In this document: piece by piece, positions 1 to 5,124 of the stretch
Layout: every line of letters begins with the position of its first letter
Numbering within the stretch: the stretch's first letter is position 1
DNA from: Pseudomonadota bacterium
GTDB taxonomy: Bacteria; Pseudomonadota; Alphaproteobacteria; Acetobacterales; Acetobacteraceae
NCBI GenBank assembly: GCA_021779655.1
Contig: JAJYAF010000158.1
Location: 1-5,864, forward strand
Length of the DNA stretch: 5,864 nucleotides
Reading direction: 5' to 3'
Made by a program: the position numbers and the translations under genes
Notes under the pieces: generated by a model
Database searches by the model: none
What the model saw: only the letters and a program-made list of their open reading frames with translations
Told to the model about the DNA's origin: nothing

Positions 1-1482
1 GCGCTGATGACCAACCTTGCCGGCCACGACCTCGACACGCTGACCGAGGCATTCCGCGCCGCCGCGCTTTCCGACCAGCCGACCTGCTTTCTCGCCTATA
101 CGATTAAGGGTATGGGGCTTCCTTTTGCCGGGCACAAGGACAACCACGCCGGCATGATGACGGTCGAGCAGATGGAGACGTTCCGGGCCGCCATGAAGGT
201 GCGGCCCGGCCACGAATGGGACCCGTTGGAGGGGCTCGATAAGCCGCAAGCCGTGTCGCGCTTCATCGCCGGCGTTCCCTACGCCACGCCGCTGACGCCG
301 CAGGGGCGCCGCTTGAGCGCGCCGGCAATTTCCGTCCCCCCGGTGCTGCCGCAGCCCGAGACTACCGGGCGGCGGATGAGCACCCAGGCCGGGTTCGGGG
401 AAATTCTCGCGGAAATCGGCCGCGCGGATGGCGAAAACACGGCGCTCTCCCAGCATATCGTGACCATGAGCCCGGATGTGGCGGTGTCCACCAATCTCGG
501 CCCGTGGATCAACCGGCGTGGCGTGTTCGGCCGGCACACGCGCGATGACGTGTTTCGTCAGCGCAAGCTGGCCAGCGCTCAGCGCTGGGGCTCGACGCCC
601 GACGGTCAGCATATCGAGCTGGGCATCGCTGAGCAGAATTTGTTCCTGCTCCTGGCGGCGGCAGGTCTTTCGTCGGACCTGCTGGGGGTTAGACTGCTGC
701 CGGTGGGCACCGTCTACGATCCGTTCGTCAATCGCGGGCACGACGCGCTGATCTATGCCTGCTATCAGGATGCCCGGTTCCTGCTGGTCGGCACGCCCTC
801 GGGCATCACCCTGGCGCCGGAGGGCGGGCAGCATCAATCCATCAATACGCCCCTGCTTGGCATCGCGCAGGACAGGCTGGTAACCTTCGAGCCCGCCTAT
901 TGCGACGAACTCGCGATTCTGCTGCGGCATGCCTTCGACTGGATGCAGCGCCCGGAAGGCTCGGCCGTCTGGCTGCGGCTTTCCACCCGCCTGCTGCCAC
1001 AACCGGACCGGACGCTGAAACCGGCCGACGTGATCGCCGGCGCGCATTGGGTCCACGCGCCGGCTGTGGGGGCGCGCATCGCCATCGCCTACCAGGGCGC
1101 GGTGGCCGCGGAAGCCGAAGAGGCGTTCAAACTCCTGCAGGCGGAAGAGCCGGGGGCCGGGCTGCTGGCCATCACCAGTCCCGACCGGCTTTACGCTGGC
1201 TGGCGCGAGGCGCAGCGGCGGAGGCGCGCGGGCACGGCGGAAGCCTGCTCTTATATTGAGCAGATCCTCGCGCCCATGCGGCGCGGCGCCGCGCTGGTGA
1301 CTGTGCTGGATGGTCATCCGGCCGCCCATGCCTGGCTGGGTGCCGTGCGCGGGCAGCGGGTGTTCGCGCTTGGCCCGGATCACTTCGGGCAATCGGGCAA
1401 TATCCCTGATCTCTACCGGGAATACGAGATCGACACTTCGGCGATTCTGGATGCGTGCGCCGAGGCGTTGCTGAGCGCTTGA
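1..1482 (+). CDS. Transketolase-like / AceE-type thiamine-diphosphate E1 protein, C-terminal part (5' truncated)
   Basis: The reading frame is open at the left edge (two codons precede the first Met at 7), so the N-terminus is outside the window. About 493 residues are present; full-length relatives are near 800. The family decarboxylates 2-oxoacids or transfers ketol groups using thiamine diphosphate in the cytoplasm. Numbering from the Met at 7: a TIKGMG segment (32-37) and GHKDNHAG (42-49) end the cofactor-binding half. The pyrimidine-binding domain starts near 124 and contains ELGIAEQN (204-211), whose E209 matches the glutamate that activates thiamine. GTPSGITLAPEGGQHQS follows (262-278), with a conserved-type His at 276. 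The C-terminal domain ends in HFGQSGNIPDLY (459-470), like the AceE-family tail. No lipoyl acyltransferase (E2) or E3 gene follows within the window, so the partner and substrate cannot be told. It resembles the AceE-like 'transketolase' or 2-oxobutyrate-dehydrogenase-type proteins more than housekeeping transketolase. Family assignment is firm; substrate is unknown. Confidence 0.88.
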   Translation, partial: ALMTNLAGHDLDTLTEAFRAAALSDQPTCFLAYTIKGMGLPFAGHKDNHAGMMTVEQMETFRAAMKVRPGHEWDPLEGLDKPQAVSRFIAGVPYATPLTPQGRRLSAPAISVPPVLPQPETTGRRMSTQAGFGEILAEIGRADGENTALSQHIVTMSPDVAVSTNLGPWINRRGVFGRHTRDDVFRQRKLASAQRWGSTPDGQHIELGIAEQNLFLLLAAAGLSSDLLGVRLLPVGTVYDPFVNRGHDALIYACYQDARFLLVGTPSGITLAPEGGQHQSINTPLLGIAQDRLVTFEPAYCDELAILLRHAFDWMQRPEGSAVWLRLSTRLLPQPDRTLKPADVIAGAHWVHAPAVGARIAIAYQGAVAAEAEEAFKLLQAEEPGAGLLAITSPDRLYAGWREAQRRRRAGTAEACSYIEQILAPMRRGAALVTVLDGHPAAHAWLGAVRGQRVFALGPDHFGQSGNIPDLYREYEIDTSAILDACAEALLSA

Positions 1483-1569
1483 CCGTCGATTCGAGCCGGG
1501 CGGCGGGCCGCCGGGCGTGCCCTGGCCCTGTTCGTTCGGGTGCGGCCGCCTTTCCTCGGCTGGAAATAA

Positions 1570-1612
1570 TTTAATCTGGGGCAGGTGGGTAAACAACTTT
1601 AATCCGGCGGCA
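1570..1612 (+). repeat. Imperfect direct repeat upstream of the Rieske oxygenase gene
   Basis: TTTAATCTGGGGCA (1570-1583) recurs as TTTAATCCGGCGGCA (1598-1612), differing by one substitution and one inserted base. The starts are 28 bases apart, a little under three helical turns. The copies lie in the AT-richer part of the 188-base gap (1483-1670), about 60-100 bases before the chosen start codon. Here a promoter or regulator site would be expected. No convincing -35/-10 pair is visible. The repeat may be chance, or paired operator half-sites. Confidence 0.3.
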
Positions 1613-1661
1613 TGGTTTGTATCTGGCTAATGCAGGGTGTCAGCCGCTGGCTTTTCCGAAT

Positions 1662-1667
1662 GAGGAA
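1662..1667 (+). promoter_or_regulatory. Ribosome-binding site deciding the Rieske oxygenase start
   Basis: GAGGAA lies three bases before ATG 1671. The open frame extends upstream to a TTG at 1617, but that codon has no purine-rich site in front of it. A second in-frame ATG at 1680 is 12 bases from the site. The 1671 ATG is therefore preferred, although the spacing is on the short side. Confidence 0.55.
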
Positions 1668-1670
1668 CGT

Positions 1671-2852
1671 ATGGATTCGATGCCTGTAGACGCCGATGAC
1701 GAAACAGGCCCGGAGGCGGCTGAAAAACCGGAGGCGGCTGAAAAAGCAGATCCGCCCCTGGCCGGCGGCGTGGCGCCCGCGGATTTCCGGAAGGTCGGAA
1801 TTCATCCCGGTCACTGGTATCCGGTCGCCTGGTCCCGGGAGCTGAAACCGGGAAAGGCCATGGCGGTGGAGTTTGCCGGCCAGCCCATCGTGTTGGTAAG
1901 GCCGCAGCGGGATGCCGCTTCAACCGAAGTTTTCGCGCTGGAGAATCGCTGCGCGCACCGGCAGGTGCCGCTCGATGCCGGCGTTGTCACCGGCTGTGGC
2001 ATCCGCTGCCACTATCATGGCTGGACCTATGACCGGGAGGGCGCCTGCACCAGCGTGCCCTATCTTGGCAAAGGCAAGCTCCCGAACGGGGTACGGGCCT
2101 ATCCCTGCCGGGAGGCGGCGGGGCTGATCCTGATTTTCCCCGGTGATCCGGCGCTGGCCACGGCGCGGCCGTTCCCGACCCTGGGCGAAGCCGCGAATCC
2201 GGCCTACAAAACCCGCCGGTTCGGCCGCGAAGTCGCCTGCCATTACAGTTTCATGCACGAGAACCTAATGGACATGAACCATCAGTTCATGCACCGGAGG
2301 CTCATGGGGCAGATCCGGCCGCGCTATCTCGGCCGCCGCGTGGGCGATGACTGGCTGGAAGTGCAATACACCTTCGCCCGCACCGGCGGCGCCCAGCCCT
2401 GGGGAGAAGTGGCGATTTTCGGCGGCAAGCGGGACCGTTCGGTCAATGACCGTGACCTCATGACCATCCGTACCGCTTACCCGTACCAGACGCTGACCAT
2501 CGTGCCGGCCGGCGGCACGGAGGCGGTGTTCGATTTATGGATCTGCTACACGCCCCAGGACAGGGAACAGAAGCGCATCCGTACCTTCGGCCTTATCAAT
2601 ATCCAGCGGCCGAAAAATCTTCTCGGCCGCGCCGCCCTGCAACTGGCGTGGCCGGTTCTGGTTTTGTTCACGGAGGCGATCTTCCGGGAAGACCGCTGGG
2701 TCGTGGAGGCCGAGCAGAGGGCGCACAACGCGCAGGGCGCAAACTGGAACCAGGAGGTCTTTCCGGTGATCCGCGAACTTGGCGCCCTCCTGGCCCGCAA
2801 TGGCCTGCCGCCGGAAATACCGGTTGGCTACTCAGCGGCCACCGTGCGGTAG
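1671..2852 (+). CDS. Rieske [2Fe-2S] non-haem iron oxygenase, alpha (catalytic) subunit
   Basis: A 393-residue oxygenase component of the ring-hydroxylating/demethylating class, which uses O2 and electrons from a reductase to oxidise an aromatic or other cyclic substrate. Numbering from ATG 1671: residues 1-35 are a charged, low-complexity leader with two PEAAEK units. The Rieske domain carries CAH (94-96) and CHYH (113-116), that is C-x-H-x16-C-x2-H, binding the [2Fe-2S] cluster. The mononuclear iron site lies in HENLMDMNHQFMH (196-208): D201, H204 and H208 are the likely ligands and bridge. D341 in REDRW is a candidate third ligand. His-to-His spacing here is x3, not the more common x4. A hydrophobic helix-like stretch near 321-338 precedes this Asp and could aid membrane contact, though no clear transmembrane segment is seen. 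No ferredoxin or reductase gene is in the window, so electrons must come from elsewhere. The 3' end overlaps the convergent FAH-family gene by 25 bases. Substrate unknown. Confidence 0.93.
   Translation: MDSMPVDADDETGPEAAEKPEAAEKADPPLAGGVAPADFRKVGIHPGHWYPVAWSRELKPGKAMAVEFAGQPIVLVRPQRDAASTEVFALENRCAHRQVPLDAGVVTGCGIRCHYHGWTYDREGACTSVPYLGKGKLPNGVRAYPCREAAGLILIFPGDPALATARPFPTLGEAANPAYKTRRFGREVACHYSFMHENLMDMNHQFMHRRLMGQIRPRYLGRRVGDDWLEVQYTFARTGGAQPWGEVAIFGGKRDRSVNDRDLMTIRTAYPYQTLTIVPAGGTEAVFDLWICYTPQDREQKRIRTFGLINIQRPKNLLGRAALQLAWPVLVLFTEAIFREDRWVVEAEQRAHNAQGANWNQEVFPVIRELGALLARNGLPPEIPVGYSAATVR
1710..1745 (+). repeat. Exact 18-bp tandem duplication inside the Rieske oxygenase gene
   Basis: An 18-base unit at 1710-1727 is repeated without mismatch at 1728-1745. 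It is in frame and encodes PEAAEK twice, in the charged N-terminal leader before the Rieske domain. Eighteen is a multiple of three, so gain or loss of a unit would keep the frame. Each unit ends in A5, which could favour slippage. Confidence 0.95.
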
Positions 2853-3676
2853 CGCTGCTCCCCCATCCCCTGCACGCCAAGCTCCAGCTGCTGGCCGGGC
2901 CGCAGGAATACCGGGTCCGGTCGCTTGCCCATGCCCACGCCCGCCGGCGTGCCGGTTGCGATGATGTCCCCCGGATACAGGGTAATGAAATGGCTTACAT
3001 AGCTTACCAGTGTCCGCACGTCGTAGACCATGTTCCGGGTATTGCCGTTCTGCATCAGCACGCCGTCCACCTTCGTCCAGAGATCGAGATTTTGCGGGTC
3101 GGGTACTTCGTCCCGGGTGACGAGATAAGGCCCCACCGGGCCGAAGCTGTCGCAGCCCTTGCCTTTATCCCATGAGCCGGCGCGCTCCTTCTGGTACTCC
3201 CGCTCGCTCACATCGTTGACCACGCAATAGCCGGCGACATGCTCCATCGCCCTGTTCTCCGGCACGTAAGCCGCCTTGGCGCCGATCACCACGCCAAGCT
3301 CAACCTCCCAATCCGTCTTTTTCGCGCCACGCGGGATGAGGATGTCATCATAGGGGCCGCTGAAGGCGGATAGCGATTTCAGGAAAATAATCGGCTCCTT
3401 GGGAATTTTCCCGCCGGTTTCCGCGGCGTGATCGGCATAGTTCAAGCCGATGCACACGAAATTCAGCGGCCGCGGAATGGGCGGGCCGATACGGTGTTCA
3501 GCCTTCAGGAAAGGCAGCCGGGCAACATCGAGGGCCTGCAACTGCGCCAGCCATTCCGGGGTCAGCGCGTCTCCGGTGATGGTCGCCAGCGCGTCATCCA
3601 AGGTCCGGATTCGCCCCTGGGCGTCGAGCGTTCCCCACCGCTCGCCGCCGGGTTCGCCATAGCGCAATAATTTCAT
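2828..3676 (-). CDS. Fumarylacetoacetate hydrolase (FAH) family protein
   Basis: A 282-residue metal-dependent enzyme of the FAH superfamily, which hydrolyses or isomerises acylpyruvate-type compounds (fumarylpyruvate, 2,4-diketo-acids, 2-hydroxyheptadienedioate) in the cytoplasm. A short N-terminal region (1-65) is followed by the catalytic fold. It shows GLNYADHAAE (77-86, with the conserved His 83/Glu 86), then TDWEVELGVVIG (121-132, metal ligands E124 and E126). GYCVVNDVSERE (149-160, metal ligand D155), KGCDSFGPVGP (173-183) and PGDIIATGTPAGVG (235-248) complete the set. All key residues are present and length is normal for the single-domain bacterial group often labelled ureidoglycolate lyase or 2,4-diketo-3-deoxy-fuconate hydrolase; sequence alone does not separate these. 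The ATG at 3676 begins the typical MKLLRYG start; GGGAA about seven bases upstream is a weak ribosome site, and AAGGA lies at 3691-3695. It ends inside the oppositely oriented oxygenase gene. A role in degrading a ring-cleavage product is plausible but inferred. Confidence 0.93.
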   Translation of the reverse strand: MKLLRYGEPGGERWGTLDAQGRIRTLDDALATITGDALTPEWLAQLQALDVARLPFLKAEHRIGPPIPRPLNFVCIGLNYADHAAETGGKIPKEPIIFLKSLSAFSGPYDDILIPRGAKKTDWEVELGVVIGAKAAYVPENRAMEHVAGYCVVNDVSEREYQKERAGSWDKGKGCDSFGPVGPYLVTRDEVPDPQNLDLWTKVDGVLMQNGNTRNMVYDVRTLVSYVSHFITLYPGDIIATGTPAGVGMGKRPDPVFLRPGQQLELGVQGMGEQRYRTVAAE

Positions 3677-3725
3677 GGTAAATTCCCAATTCCTTGTGGT
3701 GCAGCACGCGATTTGCTCAAAGCTG

Positions 3726-3757
3726 GGCGGCGAACATCGGCCATGTCATTTCCCGCC
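3726..3757. repeat. Nested inverted repeat in the divergent FAH/YciI intergenic region
   Basis: GGCGG (3726-3730) pairs with CCGCC (3753-3757), and inside them ACAT (3734-3737) pairs with ATGT (3743-3746). It sits between two divergent starts (3676 on minus, 3802 on plus), where a shared operator would be expected. The arms are short and G+C-rich, so chance is a real possibility. No clear -35/-10 boxes could be assigned on either strand of this 125-base gap. Confidence 0.3.
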
Positions 3758-3801
3758 GGTGCCGCTATTTATGTGGCCAATACCGGAGATGTTCAAGGAA
3801 G

Positions 3802-4095
3802 ATGCCACCGCTTTTCGCAGTCCATGCGCTGGATCATCCAGGCTCGCTCTCCCGGCGGCTGGAGCATTATACCGCGCATCGCAATTTTATCGAATCGGAT
3901 CGCAACCATGGCGTCACCATAGTGATGTCGGGTCCGCTGCAATCGGACGATGGGGAGATCATGATCGGCTCGCTCTTTATTGTTGAGGCTGCGGGCCGGG
4001 CGGAGGTGGAGGCCTTCTTTGAGGCCGATCCGTTCATGGTCGCGGGCGTCTGGGATAAGGTTCACATTACCCGGTTCCACCGGCGTCGCGGCTGA
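3802..4095 (+). CDS. YciI family protein (YCII-related domain)
   Basis: A 97-residue protein with the whole YciI-like fold, a small ferredoxin-like dimer related to muconolactone isomerase and dyp-type ferredoxin-like domains. Visible family traits are the opening strand MPPLFAVHALDHPGS, the R-x3-H helix (18-22, H22 likely in the conserved His-Asp dyad), and GVTIVMSGPLQSDDGE (37-52). GSLFIVEA (56-63) and FFEADPFMVAGVW (72-84, with the conserved DPF at 76-78) follow, then a closing VHITRF strand. The ATG at 3802 is chosen because the preceding codons show no family similarity and no other in-frame ATG is near. AAGGA at 3795-3799 is only two bases from it, so initiation may rely on GGAGA at 3785-3789, twelve bases away. 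It is divergent from the FAH-family gene, and YciI proteins are often encoded near catabolic genes. The biochemical role of most members is unknown, and I assign none here. Confidence 0.85.
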   Translation: MPPLFAVHALDHPGSLSRRLEHYTAHRNFIESDRNHGVTIVMSGPLQSDDGEIMIGSLFIVEAAGRAEVEAFFEADPFMVAGVWDKVHITRFHRRRG

Positions 4096-4140
4096 AGCCT
4101 GGGGAGCCGCGGCCCTTAACCGAGGCGTGGAAAGGACCTC

Positions 4141-4168
4141 AAAAAAAGGCCGGTCTTTCCGACCGGCC
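4141..4168 (-). terminator. Rho-independent terminator (minus strand)
   Basis: GGCCGGTC (4148-4155) and GACCGGCC (4161-4168) form a perfect 8-bp stem with a 5-base loop. On the plus strand seven A's precede the stem, so on the minus strand the hairpin is followed directly by seven T's: a textbook intrinsic terminator. In the plus direction the hairpin is followed by GCACCATC with no T run, so it should not stop the YciI transcript well. The only minus-strand gene upstream is parA, whose stop is about 250 bases away. Confidence 0.9.
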
Positions 4169-4182
4169 GCACCATCAGGCGC
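4169..4182 (-). repeat. Second hairpin stacked on the terminator (minus strand)
   Basis: On the minus strand GCGCC-TGAT-GGTGC folds as a 5-bp stem with one G-U pair and a 4-base loop, and it abuts the terminator stem with no spacer. On the plus strand the same position would be an A-C mismatch, so the fold is consistent with RNA made from the minus strand. Confidence 0.45.
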
Positions 4183-4282
4183 TTTAATCGAGGCTCCCTA
4201 AACTTGGCGGCTGGCTGGAGTTTTGCCTGAGCCATTCCGAGTGACAGCGGGTTTTGCCATCTGGCGGCCCGGCATAGATCCT

Positions 4283-4301
4283 GCCACACCGGGAATGTGG
4301 C
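4283..4301. repeat. Inverted repeat with 6-bp perfect arms
   Basis: GCCACA (4283-4288) and TGTGGC (4296-4301) flank a 7-base CCGGGAA loop. On the minus strand it lies between the parA stop and the terminator. It has no T tract on either side that would make it a terminator. It could be part of a structured 3' UTR or small RNA. Confidence 0.4.
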
Positions 4302-4337
4302 TTAAAAATGGCATGGAGGCAATAGCCCCAAACCGCC

Positions 4338-4358
4338 ATCGCGTTCCTGGATCGCGAT
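4338..4358. repeat. ATCGCG/CGCGAT inverted repeat
   Basis: ATCGCG (4338-4343) and CGCGAT (4353-4358) form 6-bp arms around a 9-base spacer. ATCGCG also recurs in direct orientation at 4351-4356 because the unit is nearly self-complementary. It borders the AT-rich block. It may be a hairpin or a protein-binding site; the evidence is weak. Confidence 0.3.
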
Positions 4359-4420
4359 AAATATTATTAAATTCACCCCATGTTTTATTTTATCCGGTCC
4401 GGTTTTCCTTCCGGCCCGCC

Positions 4421-5059
4421 TTATAGCCGTTCCCGCACGGCCGCCGCCAGAGCGCGCAGCTCCTCGGCTGCGGCGGTTGCCGGTCCGGCTTCGGTTATCC
4501 CAAGGCCGTCAGCGAAAGAATTGGCATAACCGGCGCGATTGGCGAGTGCCGGCTCCAGCAGAGGCAGGCCGCGCGCCGCGATTTCAGCCTCCAGCCGCTT
4601 GCGCAGGCGCGAGGCGGCCGGAGCGCGGTTGAACACCAGTGCCACCTGCCGCTTCTCCTCGGCCGCCAGCCGGATGGTTCCCTCCGCCGCCCAGAGGTCG
4701 GGCGGGGAAGGGTTGAGCGGAATGACCACCAGTTCCGCCGCGCGAATCGCCCGGCGGGCATCGCTGTCGATCACCGGGGGCGTGTCGATCAGCACGATGT
4801 CGTGTGCCCCGCGCAGCCGGTCGAGCTCCGCCGAAAGCCGCCAGCCGGAAGTCGTGGCGCAAACGAGCGTGGCCGACGCCTTGGGCGCGGTGGCGCGCAA
4901 TCGCGCCCAAAGGGTCAGGCTTGCTTGTGGATCGGTATCCAGCACCGCCACCCGGGCGCCGGCCTCAGCCAGCGCCACGCCGAGCTGGGCGACGAGCATG
5001 GTCTTGCCCGATCCGCCCTTCTGTTGTGCTACGGCGACCACCTTGCCTGTCTCTGTCAT
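4421..5059 (-). CDS. ParA/ParF-family partition-type ATPase (orphan)
   Basis: A 212-residue deviant Walker-type ATPase of the small ParA/ParF group, which binds DNA non-specifically as an ATP dimer and positions plasmids, chromosomes or protein cargo. Numbered from ATG 5059: the P-loop is KGGSGKT (14-20) with signature lysine K14 and catalytic K19. The Walker A' region is LDTDPQ (40-45), and Walker B is VLIDTPP (89-95) with D92. The NPSPPDLWA segment that follows is typical of the ParF-like group. There is no N-terminal helix-turn-helix extension, as in type Ib ParA. The frame runs up to a TTG at 5080, but ATG 5059 has AGGAG (5070-5074) ten bases upstream and gives the usual family length. 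No ParB/ParG-like partner or centromere-like repeats are visible. It is divergent from the Nnr gene across about 65 bases. A minus-strand TTGCCA at 5110-5115 is a possible -35 box, but no good -10 follows. Cargo unknown. Confidence 0.92.
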   Translation of the reverse strand: MTETGKVVAVAQQKGGSGKTMLVAQLGVALAEAGARVAVLDTDPQASLTLWARLRATAPKASATLVCATTSGWRLSAELDRLRGAHDIVLIDTPPVIDSDARRAIRAAELVVIPLNPSPPDLWAAEGTIRLAAEEKRQVALVFNRAPAASRLRKRLEAEIAARGLPLLEPALANRAGYANSFADGLGITEAGPATAAAEELRALAAAVRERL

Positions 5060-5069
5060 CTCTGCCCGG

Positions 5070-5074
5070 CTCCT
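5070..5074 (-). promoter_or_regulatory. Ribosome-binding site deciding the ParA start
   Basis: AGGAG on the minus strand ends ten bases before ATG 5059. The upstream TTG alternative at 5080 has only a pyrimidine-rich leader in front of it. The site therefore supports the 212-residue product over the 219-residue one. Confidence 0.6.
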
Positions 5075-5124
5075 GCTCAAGAAGAAAGTAGCCCGTAAAG
5101 CGTTATCCGTGGCAAGCTGTTTTC

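Larger units (their letters stand above)
4096..4420. other. 325-base region without a convincing gene, between convergent YciI and ParA genes
   Basis: This stretch lies between the stop of the YciI gene (plus) and the stop of parA (minus). It holds a minus-strand intrinsic terminator, an adjoining small hairpin, two further inverted repeats and an AT-rich block (about 4357-4394) that contrasts with the G+C-rich surroundings. No frame codes for a recognisable protein. The distribution suggests a long 3' untranslated region of parA, or a separate small RNA on the minus strand ending at the terminator. I see no recognisable tRNA, tmRNA or signal-recognition-particle RNA motif. Confidence 0.7.

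Noticed and set aside
1498..1516. G+C-rich inverted repeat after the E1 gene as a terminator
   Set aside because: CGGCG/CGCCG arms with a 3-base loop are visible, but no T tract follows, so it does not qualify as an intrinsic terminator.
1617..1670. Longer oxygenase start at TTG 1617
   Set aside because: It has no ribosome-binding site and adds 18 residues unlike the rest of the protein; ATG 1671 has GAGGAA upstream.
1612..1689. 25-codon open frame starting at ATG 1612, overlapping the oxygenase start
   Set aside because: A leader peptide is conceivable, but there is no ribosome-binding site, no run of one regulatory amino acid and no attenuator-like hairpin pair.
2537..3175. 212-codon plus-strand open frame bridging the oxygenase and FAH genes
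   Set aside because: It lies out of frame in one real gene and antisense to the other, and carries no domain motif.
3694..3801. Upstream extension of the YciI frame to TTG 3694
   Set aside because: The added 36 residues are Cys/Arg-rich, lie in the divergent promoter region, and precede a normal-length YciI protein starting at ATG 3802.
4116..4235. 39-residue minus-strand open frame crossing the terminator
   Set aside because: It reads straight through the terminator stem and T tract, and shows no ribosome-binding site or recognisable composition.
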